64,000 nucleotides of DNA from Sphingomonas sp. A2-49 (GTDB lineage: Bacteria; Pseudomonadota; Alphaproteobacteria; Sphingomonadales; Sphingomonadaceae), in assembly GCF_025548555.1 (NCBI RefSeq), contig NZ_JAJLPA010000001.1, positions 124,001 to 188,000 on the forward strand, given 5' to 3'. Below the pieces are notes generated by a model. The model searched no databases and was not told the origin of the DNA. It saw only the letters and a program-made list of their open reading frames with translations. This document shows positions 1 through 9,129 of this stretch, piece after piece; within the stretch, counting starts at the first letter, position 1; every line of letters begins with the position of its first letter. The position numbers and the translations under genes were made by a program.

Positions 1-593
1 TGGCCGCTGCGCCGCTCCAGCATCAGCGAGGCATAGGGCAACGCGACCTTCATCGGCACCTGCGTCGCGCCCTGCGTCGGCAGCATCAGCTGCTGCGCCA
101 TGATGTCGCGGGCGATGTCGGTGCGGATCTGCGCGTCGGTCAGCTTCTGGTCGGCGAGCAGGCGCTGGTACAGGTTGGGATCGAACTGGCCGTTGGGGCC
201 GCGCAGGCCGGGAATGCTGGCGATCACGCCATCGACCGACCGCTTGCTGACGACCATCCCCTGGTCGTGCCCGAAGGCGTCGAGCGCGAGGCTGTTGATC
301 GTACGGTCGAGCGTCGATTGCAGCCCGCCCTGCGCCAGCAGCTGTTCCATCGTCGCGGTCGGGTCCTGCTGGCGCGCGGCCTGCAACTCGGTCTGGACGC
401 GATTGCGCAGTTCGGCGGCGACGACCTTTTGCCCGCCGACCGACGCGACGGCATCGCCCGTCAGCCCCGTCTTGCTGCCGCTCAGCCCGGTGACGTCACC
501 CGCCGCGAACGCCAGTGCGATGACGCCGAGGACGATGAAGGTGACGACGATGCCGGCCTTGGAATTGATGATCCGGCGGAAGAAGCTGAGCAT
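1..593 (-). CDS. PpiD/SurA_N-type periplasmic folding chaperone (partial, 3' end off window)
   Basis: The reading frame starts at the ATG complementary to 591-593 and runs off the left edge, giving about 197 N-terminal residues. It begins with a short basic stretch (FFRRIINSK) and one membrane helix rich in V, I, L and A (about residues 13-31), followed by a periplasmic segment of SurA_N type (VASVGGQKV, then the LRNRVQTEL helix, and a GLRGPNGQFDPNLYQRLL segment near residues 128-145). This is the layout of PpiD: an inner-membrane anchored chaperone with an N-terminal SurA-like lobe, usually a parvulin domain, and a C-terminal lobe. The parvulin part is not in the window, so isomerase activity cannot be judged. 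It is divergent from tpiA across 110 bases. A generic SurA_N protein is the alternative. Confidence 0.85.
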   Translation of the reverse strand, partial: MLSFFRRIINSKAGIVVTFIVLGVIALAFAAGDVTGLSGSKTGLTGDAVASVGGQKVVAAELRNRVQTELQAARQQDPTATMEQLLAQGGLQSTLDRTINSLALDAFGHDQGMVVSKRSVDGVIASIPGLRGPNGQFDPNLYQRLLADQKLTDAQIRTDIARDIMAQQLMLPTQGATQVPMKVALPYASLMLERRSG

Positions 594-703
594 GGAAGGC
601 CGATCGTCCCTTGAATAGTCGCGGGGTGCTTTAGGGGGGCTGCGCCTTGCCTTCAAGCGCGCGAGGGCGCATCGCCTGTTGAACATGTAAAACAGGAGGT
701 CGG

Positions 704-1450
704 ATGACGCGGCGCAAGCTCGTGGCGGGCAATTGGAAGATGAACGGATCGCGCGCCAGTCTGGCCGAGCTGGACGGCATCGCCGCGGCCGCCGCCGCCG
801 CACCGGGGGTCGACGTGGCGATCGCGGTGCCCTTCACGCTGATCGCGCCGGCGGCGGAGCGGGTGCCCGCGTTGCAGATCGGTGCCGAGGACGTGCACGA
901 AGCGGAGGCCGGCGCGCATACCGGCTGCGTCTCCGCCGCGATGGTGGTCGAGGCGGGTGCGCGATTCGCGATCGTCGGCCACAGCGAGCGCCGCGCGGAC
1001 CAGGGCGAAACCAGCCACGACGCCTGGGCGAAGGCCGCCGCGGCGCGCCGGCAGGGGCTGCACGTCATATCGTGTTGCGGCGAGACCGAGGCGGAGCGCG
1101 ACGCCGACCGCGCCGAGCGCGTCGTCCAGGCGCAGATCGAGAAATCCGTTCCCGACAATGCCGACGGCAGCTGGTTCACGCTCGCCTACGAACCGCGCTG
1201 GGCGATCGGCACCGGCCGCACCCCGACGCTCGAACAGATCGCCGCGATCCATTCGATCGCGCGCGCCAAGCTGCGGATGCTGATCGGCGATGCCGCCGAC
1301 GGCGTACGGATCCTGTACGGCGGGTCGGTCACCGGTGAGAATGCGGCGACAATCCTCGCCTGCGAGAACGTCGATGGCGCGCTCGTCGGCGGTGCCAGCC
1401 TGACCGCCGCCAAGTTCGTGCCGATCATCGAGGCGGCGGCGGGCCTGTAG
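704..1450 (+). CDS. tpiA: triosephosphate isomerase
   Basis: This is a full-length cytoplasmic TIM-barrel enzyme of 248 residues that interconverts dihydroxyacetone phosphate and glyceraldehyde 3-phosphate in glycolysis and gluconeogenesis. The catalytic set is complete: N10 and K12 in GNWKMNG, H93 in VGHSERR, and E163 in AYEPRWAIGTG. The phosphate-gripping loop GGSVTGEN follows near residue 206. An AACAGGAGG ribosome binding site lies just before the ATG, which supports this start. It is divergent from the PpiD-like gene. The next gene, 38 bases downstream, encodes a TonB-like protein on the same strand, so the two may be cotranscribed. Confidence 0.98.
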   Translation: MTRRKLVAGNWKMNGSRASLAELDGIAAAAAAAPGVDVAIAVPFTLIAPAAERVPALQIGAEDVHEAEAGAHTGCVSAAMVVEAGARFAIVGHSERRADQGETSHDAWAKAAAARRQGLHVISCCGETEAERDADRAERVVQAQIEKSVPDNADGSWFTLAYEPRWAIGTGRTPTLEQIAAIHSIARAKLRMLIGDAADGVRILYGGSVTGENAATILACENVDGALVGGASLTAAKFVPIIEAAAGL

Positions 1451-1488
1451 CGGTCAGCGTTGCGAAAGGCGCGCGGGCTTATCATCTG

Positions 1489-2235
1489 GTGATGGTGATC
1501 GCACCCGCTCCCTTGCGCGAACGGCTCGGCGCCGCGGCGCTGACCGCGCTGATCGTCGTGGCGCTCGGCTATGCCCTCGTGCTCGGTCTGGCGTTCGGCG
1601 GCACGGCGCAGCCGGTGCAGCAGGCGCTCGCGACGTTCGACCTGGCGGTCCCGCCGCCGCCGCCCGAACGGGTGATCCCGCCGCCGCGCAAAATCAACCG
1701 CCCGAGCGGCCGCGCGTCGCCGCCGAACCTGCGATCGAAGGCGACGGAGGTCACCGCACCAGTGCCCGTCATCCAGCTCGCGCCGCCGCCACCGGTCGTC
1801 GTCGCGCCGCTCCCCAATATCGGCGTGCAGGCGACCTCAGGCGCGTCGGATCGCGCCGGACCGGGGACGGGCGCCGGCGGCATCGGCGACGGTAACGGGG
1901 CGGGTGGCGACGGCGATGGCGACGGCAGCGGGTTCGAACGCGTACCCCGGCTGATCGACGGCCGGATCAAGGGTTCGGATATCCCCGACCCGATCCTCGA
2001 CATCGGCTTTCGCGGCGTTGTCGGCGTCCGCTATCGCGTCGAGACGAACGGGCGCGTCACCGGTTGCACCGTGGCGCGGTCGAGCGGCAACACGCTGATG
2101 GACCAGGCGACGTGCCGCGCGATCGAAAAGCGCTTCCGTTACGTCCCGTGGCGCGATGCGGCCGGCCGGCCGGTGCGGTCGACGGTGCTGCGCGACCAGC
2201 AATGGGACATCGATCCGCCGACGATCGACCAATAG
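1489..2235 (+). CDS. TonB-like energy transducer protein
   Basis: This 248-residue protein has the TonB layout: a short cytoplasmic N-terminus, one membrane helix (about residues 15-38), a proline-rich periplasmic segment (about 50-105, with PPPPP and PPPP runs), a Gly/Asp-rich linker (about 122-148), and a TonB_C-like domain (about 165-240, with GVVGVRYRVETNGRVTGC and the RAIEKRFRY helix). Such proteins carry proton-motive energy from ExbB/ExbD to outer-membrane receptors. No exbB or exbD is nearby, so the partners must be encoded elsewhere. The start is ambiguous: a GTG at 1489 is followed at once by an ATG at 1492. The Gly/Asp linker is unusual for TonB. Confidence 0.8.
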   Translation: MMVIAPAPLRERLGAAALTALIVVALGYALVLGLAFGGTAQPVQQALATFDLAVPPPPPERVIPPPRKINRPSGRASPPNLRSKATEVTAPVPVIQLAPPPPVVVAPLPNIGVQATSGASDRAGPGTGAGGIGDGNGAGGDGDGDGSGFERVPRLIDGRIKGSDIPDPILDIGFRGVVGVRYRVETNGRVTGCTVARSSGNTLMDQATCRAIEKRFRYVPWRDAAGRPVRSTVLRDQQWDIDPPTIDQ

Positions 2236-2246
2236 GGTAGGGGCCG

Positions 2247-3608
2247 CTACCGCGGGTAGCGTTGCTTCAGCATCGCGTAGCAGGCGCGCAGCGCAAAGGC
2301 GTCGCCGCCCTTGGGACGGCCGGGTCTGGCGGCAGGGCGCCACGCGAAGACGTCCATATGCGCCCATGCCACCCCCTTCGGCACGAACCGGCGCAGGAAC
2401 AATGCCGCGGTGATCGCACCGGCGAAACCGCCGTCGGGAGCGTTGACCATGTCGGCGATGTCCGACCTCAGCATCTCGTCATACCCGTCCCACAGCGGCA
2501 TCCGCCACAGCGGGTCGTCGAGCGCCTCGCCAGCTGCCAGCACCGCCTGCGCCAGCGCGTCGTCGTCCGTGAACAGCGGTGGCAGGTCGGGGCCGAGCGC
2601 GACCCGTGCCGCCCCGGTCAGGGTGGCGAAATCGAGGATCAGCGCCGGCGCGCCCTCACCGGCCCTGGCAAGGGCGTCCGCGAGGATCAGTCGTCCCTCG
2701 GCATCGGTGTTGGTGTTCTCGATCGTCGGGCCGAGCCGGCTGCGCAGCACGTCGCCGGGGCGAAACGCATTGCCGGCGATCGCATTTTCCACCGCGGGGA
2801 TCAGCAGATGGAGCCGCACCGGCAGCTGCGCCGCCATCACCAGATCGGCAAGCGCGAGCGCGTGTGCCGCGCCGCCCATGTCCTTCTTCATCAGCCGCAT
2901 GCCCGCCGCCGGCTTGATGTCGAGCCCGCCGGTGTCGAACGTCACGCCCTTGCCGACCAGCGCGACGCGCGGATGCGCGGGATCGCCCCATTCCAGTTCG
3001 ATGAGCCGCGGCGCGCGCGCCTTTTCGGCGGCCTGTCCGACCGCGTGGATCAGCGGATAACCGGTGGCGAGCGCATCGCCGCGGGTGACGGTCATCGTCG
3101 CGCCGTAACGCCGCGCGAGCGCGTCGGCCGCCGCTTCCAGCTCGGCCGGGCCGAGATCGCCGGCTCCGGTGTTGACGAGGTCGCGGACCAGCGCGGTCGC
3201 CGCGGCGATGCGCAGCGTCTCGTCGATCGCGGCGACTTCGGTGGTCAGCAGCACGCGCGCGCCCGCATCCTCCACCGTGCGGTAGCGGTCGAAGCGGTAC
3301 TGGCCGAGCACCCATCCGAGCGCGGCGGGGCCGAGGTCGCCCGCGACGCGATAGGTGCCGGCCGGCAGCGCCTCCACGAGCTTTGCAAGCATCCAGGGGC
3401 CGGGGCGGGGCGCGACCACCACCGCCTGCACGTCCTCATCGGCGTAGACCGCGTGGCTGCCGGGCGTGCCGGCGAAGCGCTGTGCCGCCAGAGCGGCGCG
3501 CACGCGCGCCGGTTGCACGGCCAGCCAGCCGTCGTGGTCGGCGGGCGCGACGATCGCAATGGTACGCGCGGGCTGGCCGCGATCGGGCTGGAGCAGGGCT
3601 TCGACCAT
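2247..3608 (-). CDS. leucyl aminopeptidase family (M17) metallopeptidase
   Basis: This 453-residue cytosolic peptidase removes N-terminal residues from peptides using two metal ions. The C-terminal catalytic domain shows the M17 set: K220 and D225 in VGKGVTFDTGG, the KKDMGGAA helix near 241-248, and the signature NTDAEGRL (D302, E304, R306). The N-terminal 150 residues are the less conserved regulatory domain. It is somewhat shorter than E. coli PepA (503 residues), as in the alphaproteobacterial M17 subgroup. The beta-lactamase-fold gene ends at 3610, just upstream on the same strand, so the two are probably one transcript. The end is convergent with the TonB-like gene, 11 bases away. Confidence 0.93.
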   Translation of the reverse strand: MVEALLQPDRGQPARTIAIVAPADHDGWLAVQPARVRAALAAQRFAGTPGSHAVYADEDVQAVVVAPRPGPWMLAKLVEALPAGTYRVAGDLGPAALGWVLGQYRFDRYRTVEDAGARVLLTTEVAAIDETLRIAAATALVRDLVNTGAGDLGPAELEAAADALARRYGATMTVTRGDALATGYPLIHAVGQAAEKARAPRLIELEWGDPAHPRVALVGKGVTFDTGGLDIKPAAGMRLMKKDMGGAAHALALADLVMAAQLPVRLHLLIPAVENAIAGNAFRPGDVLRSRLGPTIENTNTDAEGRLILADALARAGEGAPALILDFATLTGAARVALGPDLPPLFTDDDALAQAVLAAGEALDDPLWRMPLWDGYDEMLRSDIADMVNAPDGGFAGAITAALFLRRFVPKGVAWAHMDVFAWRPAARPGRPKGGDAFALRACYAMLKQRYPR

Positions 3609-3609
3609 C

Positions 3610-5010
3610 CTAGTTCGCCGGGCTGACGAGGAATTGTTCGTAGCGCTCGCCGCCGTCCGGTTCGGCGAAGGTGCCGATCGACAATTTCTGTTTGGGATAG
3701 GTCACCGTGTAGCGGCGCTGGACGAAGCCGCCGCGCAGCCGCTTGGGGGCGGCGAGCTCGAACCCGGTGGGTTCGCCGAGCGGCGACAGGCTGGCCCTGT
3801 AGTCGGCGAGCACCTGCGGCGTGAAATAATAGGAGGCATTCGCGGTCAGGCGGGTGCGGTCGAGCGTGCCGTTGCGCAGCGCGTCGAACATCGCGCGTGC
3901 GGCCCTGGTCCGGGTCGCCTCGATCGCGTCCGCGCCCGCGGGCAGCACGACCTTGGCAATCCCCTGCGCGATGGTGACGAAGGCGTCGCCGAAATCGGCG
4001 TTGGTGAGCACCACGATCGCCGCCTTGCGGTCCGGGAACACGATGTTTTCGGACAGGAAGCCGACCGCCTCGCCGCTATGCTCGACATAGGCCTCGCCCG
4101 CACGATTGCCGAGGCTGACGCCGAGGCCGTAATTGGTCGTACTGCCGTCGGCGAGCAGCACGGGCTTTTCCTGCGCCGCCCAGTCGTCGGCGGGCAGCAG
4201 GCTGCGGTTCAGCCGCGCGACGTCCCATTTGGCGAGATCGCCCGCGCTCATCGACAGTTCGCCGGCGGCGAACAGCCATCCCTCCGCGGGGGGCGGCGCG
4301 GCCCGCACCGGCCCCAGCGCGTTGCGGTGATAGCCGACGGGGAAGCTGCCGCCGACCGCCTTGTCCTGATCGATCGCCGTGATGCCGAGCGGCCGGAAGA
4401 TGCGCCGCTGGAGAAAGGCCATCAGCGGTTCGCCCGCAGCCTTTTCGGCGATCAGGCCGGCGACGACATAGCCGGTGTTGGAATATTGCCACTGCGTGCC
4501 GGGCGCGAAATCGAGCGGCTTCTTCGCCCAGCGATCGACGATCGCCTGCGGCGTCGTCGGTTTCTCCATCGCGGCGAAACTATAATCCTGCGGCCAGTAA
4601 TCCTGCAATCCGGCGGTGTGGGAAAGCAACTGGCGGATGGTGATGCGGTCGCCGCCGCTGATCCCCGGCAACCATCTGGCGACCGTGTCGTCCATCGACA
4701 GCTTGCCGTCATCCTCCAGCAGCAGCAGCGCGGCGGCGGTGAACTGCTTGGAGATCGACGCGATCTGGTACGGCGCCTCCGGCCGCGCGGGCGCCGCGTC
4801 CGATTGCCTGCCATAGGCCTTGACCAGCACGATCCTGCCGCCGCGAACCACGGCGACCTGCGCCGATGGCGTGCCGGTGCTGGCGAGGCCGTCGGCCACC
4901 ACCTTGTCGACCGCGATCCGCTCGGCCGTGGTCAGGTCTTGGGCGGTGGCGGGAAGGGCTGCGACCGACAGGCTGGCGGCAGTCAGGGCGATGAGGGGGC
5001 GGCACTGCAT
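3610..5010 (-). CDS. secreted serine hydrolase, beta-lactamase class C / DD-peptidase fold
   Basis: This is a 466-residue exported protein. The frame is open to 5028, but the ATG at 5010 places a clean signal peptide at the N-terminus, with cleavage near ATAQ-D. The penicillin-recognising fold is visible: S85-x-x-K88 (SISK), the Y176-S-N triad and an HSGEAVG box near residue 315 that takes the KTG-like position. The C-terminal 100 residues form an extra beta-rich domain found in many family S12 esterases and peptidases. The substrate cannot be told from sequence. Homologues include D-aminopeptidases, esterases and AmpC-like enzymes, so a resistance function should not be assumed. It sits upstream of the M17 aminopeptidase with a one-base gap. 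Confidence 0.88.
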   Translation of the reverse strand: MQCRPLIALTAASLSVAALPATAQDLTTAERIAVDKVVADGLASTGTPSAQVAVVRGGRIVLVKAYGRQSDAAPARPEAPYQIASISKQFTAAALLLLEDDGKLSMDDTVARWLPGISGGDRITIRQLLSHTAGLQDYWPQDYSFAAMEKPTTPQAIVDRWAKKPLDFAPGTQWQYSNTGYVVAGLIAEKAAGEPLMAFLQRRIFRPLGITAIDQDKAVGGSFPVGYHRNALGPVRAAPPPAEGWLFAAGELSMSAGDLAKWDVARLNRSLLPADDWAAQEKPVLLADGSTTNYGLGVSLGNRAGEAYVEHSGEAVGFLSENIVFPDRKAAIVVLTNADFGDAFVTIAQGIAKVVLPAGADAIEATRTRAARAMFDALRNGTLDRTRLTANASYYFTPQVLADYRASLSPLGEPTGFELAAPKRLRGGFVQRRYTVTYPKQKLSIGTFAEPDGGERYEQFLVSPAN

Positions 5011-5058
5011 CGCGCCTTGCTGCCACACCGGCGTCGGCGGACGATAGTGAAATCGTCG

Positions 5059-6216
5059 TCAGCGTTTGGGCCATTCCCACCGCGGGCCGATGCGATCGCG
5101 CGTGCGCGTTTCCCCCATGTCCTTTTCCAGCTCGATATCGCCGACGTCACCGCCGCCGCGCAGCGCGTCGACGAGCGTGTCGTTGTGCGAGACGACGACG
5201 ATCTGACAGCGCCGGGCCGCCGCCAGCAACAGGCGGGCGAGCGCGGGCAGCAGCGACGGGTGAAGGCTGGCTTCGGGTTCGTTGAGCACCATCAGCCCGG
5301 GCGGTCGCGGCGAGAGCAGCGCGGCGACCAGCATCACGTAGCGCAGCGTGCCGTCCGACAGTTCCGGCGCCCGCATCGGTCTGAGCATGCCGGGCTGGCG
5401 CATCGCGAGCACCGCATTCTCCATCCCGCCATCGCCAAGGTCGATTCCCGACCCCGGGAAGGCGTCGTCGATCGCGGCGGCGAGGGCGTCCTCGTCGCCG
5501 AAGGCGCGGATCGTCGCGATGGCGGCGACCAGATCGGATCCGTCGCCCGCCATCACCGGCGTATAGGTGACGACCTGCGCCTTGCGGGCGGGCGCATCCT
5601 GATCGGTGCGCAATGCGTCGTAGAATCGCCAGTCGCGCATCCGTTCGCGCATCAACAGCAGTTCGAGTCCGTCGACCGGATCCGCGGCGTGGGTCACCAT
5701 CGATTCGAACCCCGACAGGTCGATCGGACTGCGTCGCCATTCGCCCGTTTCGTTCGAGCGCAGGCTGACGGTCCGGCCGCGCCGCTCGGCGAACGTCGTG
5801 GCGCGGCGGCACAGGTCACCGGTCCACATCGCCTCGACCTTGATCTCCGGATCGTGCGCGAAGCCGGTGCCGGGGATCGGCGGTCCGAGATCGATCGCAT
5901 AGCCGAAATCGGGACCCGAGAATCCTAGCTTAAGGCTGACCGGTCCGCTGCGCACCGTGCCCTGCACAGGCATGCGGCCGGCACGCATGTCGCGGCTGAT
6001 CCGTTCGGGGCCGGCCCAGAGCACCGATGCCAGCCCGCCGTCGCGCGCGAGCGAGGCGATCAGGCGCCCTTGCGCGACGTCTGCGAGCAACCGCAGCGCG
6101 CGATACAGACTCGACTTGCCGGCGCCGTTGGTACCGGTGACGACGGTGAGCGGCGACAGTTCCAGCGTCAGGTCGCGAATCGATCGATAGCCGTGGATCG
6201 CCAGCCGCGTCATCAT
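5059..6216 (-). CDS. AAA family ATPase (AAA_21 / COG4637-like)
   Basis: This ATPase of about 385 residues has Walker A GTNGAGKS near residue 26, an ABC-type signature-like ELSDGTLRY near 280, and Walker B plus catalytic glutamate in VLNEPEASLHP followed by a switch histidine in VVSHND. The RSIRDLTLEL opening is typical of RecF/SMC-like ATPases that act alone or with a nuclease. No nuclease gene is adjacent, so this is not an obvious OLD/abortive-infection pair. Two ATGs in a row (6216 and 6213) can start it; a GGGAG lies ten bases before the first. It follows rimO on the same strand by 34 bases. Its cellular role is unknown. Confidence 0.8.
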   Translation of the reverse strand: MMTRLAIHGYRSIRDLTLELSPLTVVTGTNGAGKSSLYRALRLLADVAQGRLIASLARDGGLASVLWAGPERISRDMRAGRMPVQGTVRSGPVSLKLGFSGPDFGYAIDLGPPIPGTGFAHDPEIKVEAMWTGDLCRRATTFAERRGRTVSLRSNETGEWRRSPIDLSGFESMVTHAADPVDGLELLLMRERMRDWRFYDALRTDQDAPARKAQVVTYTPVMAGDGSDLVAAIATIRAFGDEDALAAAIDDAFPGSGIDLGDGGMENAVLAMRQPGMLRPMRAPELSDGTLRYVMLVAALLSPRPPGLMVLNEPEASLHPSLLPALARLLLAAARRCQIVVVSHNDTLVDALRGGGDVGDIELEKDMGETRTRDRIGPRWEWPKR

Positions 6217-6250
6217 CGTGCCATGGCTCCCCGTGCCGGACGCAGGGCCG

Positions 6251-7576
6251 CTAGACCGGCACGCCGTACAGGTCGTGGTCGTCGGCATCCTCGATGCTCA
6301 CGCCGACGATGTCGCCGACCGCCAAGTGCGCGGCATCGCGCAGGAAGACCTGGCCGTCGATCTCCGGCGCGTCGGCCTGGCTGCGGCCGGTCGCGCCTTC
6401 GTCGCCGACCTCGTCGATGATGACGGGCAGCGTGCGGCCGACCTTGGCGGCGAGCTTGGCAGCGCTGATCGCGGCGGTCTTCGCCATGATGCGCTGGTAG
6501 CGTTCCTCCTTTAGCGCCTCGGGGACGTGGTCGGGCAGGGCGTTGGCGGCGGCACCCTCGACGGGTTCGAAGCGGAACGCGCCGACGCGGTCGAGCTGCG
6601 CCTCGTCGAGCCAGTCGAGGAGATATTCGAAATCCGCCTCCGTCTCGCCGGGGAAGCCGACGACGAAGGTCGAGCGGATCGCGATGTCCGGACAGATGTC
6701 GCGCCACTGGTGGATGCGGCTCAGGACCTTGGCATCGTTGCCCGGACGCTTCATGCGCTTCAGCACCGACGGCGCGGCATGCTGGAACGGGATGTCGAGA
6801 TAGGGGAGGACCAGCCCCTCTGCCATCAGCGGAATGACCTGGTCGACGTGCGGATAGGGATAGACGTAGTGCAGGCGGACCCACGGCGCGATCCGGCCGA
6901 GTTCGCGCGCGAGATCGGTCATGTGCGGCACGACCTCGCGGCCGTGCCACATCCGCGGCTCCTTGCGGATGTCGATGCCATAGGCCGAGGTGTCCTGACT
7001 GATGACGAGCAGCTCGCGCGTGCCGGCCGCGACCAGCTTTTCCGCCTCGCGCAGGATCGCGTCAGGGCGGCGGCTGACGAGGTCGCCGCGCAGCGACGGG
7101 ATGATGCAGAACGAGCAGCGGTGGTTGCAGCCTTCCGAAATCTTGAGGTAGCTATAGTGCCGCGGCGTCAGCTTGAGGCCGGCGTCGGGGATCAGGTCGA
7201 TATAGGGCGACAGGTTCGCCGGCGCGGCCGCATGCACCGCCTCCACCACCTGCTCATACTGATGCGCGCCGGTCACAGCGAGCACCTGCGGGAAGCGGGT
7301 GCGGATCACCTCCGCCTCCTTGCCCATGCAGCCGGTGACGATGACGCGGCCGTTCTCGGCGATCGCCTCGCCGATTGCCTCGAGGCTTTCCTCCTTCGCG
7401 CTGTCGAGGAAGCCGCAGGTGTTGACGAGCACGACGTCGGCGCCGGCATAGTCGGCGGACATTTGATAGCCGTCGGCGCGCAGCTGCGTCAGGATGCGCT
7501 CGCTGTCGACGAGGTTCTTGGGACAGCCGAGCGACACCATGCCGACGCGCGGCGGGGAGGGGAGACGAGTTGCCAT
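6251..7576 (-). CDS. rimO: ribosomal protein S12 methylthiotransferase RimO
   Basis: This radical SAM enzyme of 441 residues adds a methylthio group to the conserved aspartate of ribosomal protein S12. The N-terminal UPF0004 domain carries its three cluster cysteines ([22 protein letters not shown]). The radical SAM cysteines are in CNHRCSFC near residue 150, and a C-terminal TRAM domain ends the protein. The frame stays open far upstream to 8614, but family alignment (MVSLGCPKN opening) and the ATG at 7576 fix the start; the upstream frame is the shadow of anmK. The gene is divergent from anmK over 156 bases. Confidence 0.97.
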   Translation of the reverse strand: MATRLPSPPRVGMVSLGCPKNLVDSERILTQLRADGYQMSADYAGADVVLVNTCGFLDSAKEESLEAIGEAIAENGRVIVTGCMGKEAEVIRTRFPQVLAVTGAHQYEQVVEAVHAAAPANLSPYIDLIPDAGLKLTPRHYSYLKISEGCNHRCSFCIIPSLRGDLVSRRPDAILREAEKLVAAGTRELLVISQDTSAYGIDIRKEPRMWHGREVVPHMTDLARELGRIAPWVRLHYVYPYPHVDQVIPLMAEGLVLPYLDIPFQHAAPSVLKRMKRPGNDAKVLSRIHQWRDICPDIAIRSTFVVGFPGETEADFEYLLDWLDEAQLDRVGAFRFEPVEGAAANALPDHVPEALKEERYQRIMAKTAAISAAKLAAKVGRTLPVIIDEVGDEGATGRSQADAPEIDGQVFLRDAAHLAVGDIVGVSIEDADDHDLYGVPV

Positions 7577-7732
7577 GAGTGGGGCGCACATAGTCGTTTT
7601 CGCCGCGCTTCGCCAGATGGCGCCGCCCGACGCGCGGTTCGCGGCCCGACAGCGCGCGTTCGTCGCATCGCAGGCGGGTGACGCTCGACAGGCCGGCGGC
7701 CGGGCGGCAGAGCCGGCCGGGGAGTCGCGAAC

Positions 7733-8818
7733 ATGCTGGCAATGGGACTGATGTCGGGAACGTCGCTCGACGGGATCGACGCGGCGCTGATCGAAACCGA
7801 CGGCGAGGGGCAGGTGCGCGCGATCGCATTTCGCGGCGAACCCTATTCCGACGCCGCGCGCGCGCAGCTGGCGGCGGCGACCGCGCTGGCGCTGACCTTC
7901 GACCGGCCGCGCGCCAGCCCGGATCTGGTCGCGGCGGGCGACCTGATCGACCGCACCCACGCGCTGGCGGTGCACAAGCTGCTGCGCGAGGCGGGCGTCG
8001 AGCCCGGCGCGGTCGACGTCATCGGCTATCACGGCCAGACGGTCGCGCATCGTCCCGATCGCGGCTGGACATGGCAGATCGGCGACGGCGCCGTGCTGGC
8101 GCGCGCCACCGGTATCGCGGTCGTCGCCGACTTCCGCAGCGCCGACGTGGCGGCGGGCGGGCAGGGCGCGCCGCTGCTGCCGGTCTATCACGCCGCGCTG
8201 GTCGCGGGACTCGACCTGCCCGTGGCGGTGCTCAACCTGGGGGGAGTCGCGAACGTCACCTTCGTCGGCAGCGACGGCGCGCTGGTCGCGTTCGACACCG
8301 GTCCCGCCAACGGGCTGATCGACAGCTGGGTGGAGGCGGAAACCGGCGCGCGCTTTGACGAGGGCGGCAGGCTGGCGGCGGCGGGGCGGGTCGACGAGGC
8401 GGTGCTGACCGGCATGCTCGATCATGGCTTTTTCGAGCTGGCGCCACCCAAAAGCCTGGACCGCAACGATTTCACCATCCAGCCGGCGCGCGGACTGGCG
8501 GCGGCGGACGGCGCCGCGACGCTGACCGCCTTTACCGCGGCGAGCGTCAACGAGGCGATCGACCGGCTGCCCGAGCGGCCGCGGCGGCTGATCGTCGCGG
8601 GTGGGGGACGCCACAATCCGACGATGCTGCGCATGATCGCCGAGCGCACCGGACTGACCCCCGAACCGAGCGATACGCTGGGCTGGAACGGCGATGCGAT
8701 GGAGGCGGAGGGTTTCGCCTATATGGCGGTCCGTACGCTGCGCGGCCTGCCGATCAGCTTTCCGGGTACGACCGGAGTCGCGCGATCGCTGGTCGGCGGG
8801 GTCGTCAGCCGCCCCTGA
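7733..8818 (+). CDS. anmK: anhydro-N-acetylmuramic acid kinase
   Basis: This 361-residue kinase converts 1,6-anhydro-MurNAc, released by lytic transglycosylases, into MurNAc-6-phosphate, so peptidoglycan sugar can be reused. The N-terminal phosphate-binding stretch [15 protein letters not shown] and the [10 protein letters not shown] motif near residue 187 are diagnostic, as are the GYHGQTVAH and VAGGGRHN segments. A GGGGAG ribosome binding site lies seven bases before the ATG. It fits with the lytic transglycosylase at 47208 elsewhere in the window. The last 14 bases overlap the end of a small convergent gene. Confidence 0.96.
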   Translation: MLAMGLMSGTSLDGIDAALIETDGEGQVRAIAFRGEPYSDAARAQLAAATALALTFDRPRASPDLVAAGDLIDRTHALAVHKLLREAGVEPGAVDVIGYHGQTVAHRPDRGWTWQIGDGAVLARATGIAVVADFRSADVAAGGQGAPLLPVYHAALVAGLDLPVAVLNLGGVANVTFVGSDGALVAFDTGPANGLIDSWVEAETGARFDEGGRLAAAGRVDEAVLTGMLDHGFFELAPPKSLDRNDFTIQPARGLAAADGAATLTAFTAASVNEAIDRLPERPRRLIVAGGGRHNPTMLRMIAERTGLTPEPSDTLGWNGDAMEAEGFAYMAVRTLRGLPISFPGTTGVARSLVGGVVSRP

Positions 8819-9080
8819 GCCGCGGGGCGGCGAGCGGCGTGACGACCCTCACCGGTATCGGACAGCCGTCGACCTCGCGCAGCACGGTGTAGAAGGGCTC
8901 GGCCGGCGGCATGTCGCCCAGCTTGCGCAACGGCGGCGGCGGCCGGTCGCCGATCCGCTTCGTCGCCTTCGCCGCGCACGCACGCGGGACAGCCCCAAGG
9001 ACCGGCATGCGCGAACCGGGCAGCGGCCCGGCATGCAGCGCCGTAGGCGTCAGCACTAGCAGCAACGACAAGCAACGCAT
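8805..9080 (-). CDS. small secreted protein of unknown function
   Basis: This predicted protein has 91 residues. From the ATG at 9080 it starts with a convincing signal peptide ([17 protein letters not shown]) and the mature part is about 73 residues, with a PPPP run and two cysteines. Two upstream in-frame starts (9087 and 9113) would spoil the signal peptide. I recognise no domain. Its 3' end overlaps anmK by 14 bases in convergent orientation. Coding is supported mainly by the signal peptide, so confidence is moderate. Confidence 0.55.
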   Translation of the reverse strand: MRCLSLLLVLTPTALHAGPLPGSRMPVLGAVPRACAAKATKRIGDRPPPPLRKLGDMPPAEPFYTVLREVDGCPIPVRVVTPLAAPRLRGG

Positions 9081-9129
9081 GGCCCATCTCCCGAACCAGT
9101 CAAAGTCTAGCACGAACGGCGATGCCGAT

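Noticed and set aside
3610-5010. Beta-lactamase resistance gene
   Set aside because: The fold is shared by esterases and peptidases; it has an extra C-terminal domain and sits with an aminopeptidase gene, so resistance is not supported.
3466-5928. 820-codon plus-strand open frame across the beta-lactamase-fold gene and ATPase gene
   Set aside because: It is antisense to two recognisable genes and has Arg/Gln/His-rich composition without family features.
5059-6216. OLD-type anti-phage ATPase
   Set aside because: No TOPRIM domain in the protein and no partner nuclease gene next to it.
7577-8614. Long N-terminal extension of rimO to 8614
   Set aside because: It overlaps anmK on the other strand and lies before the conserved MTTase domain; the ATG at 7576 matches the family start.
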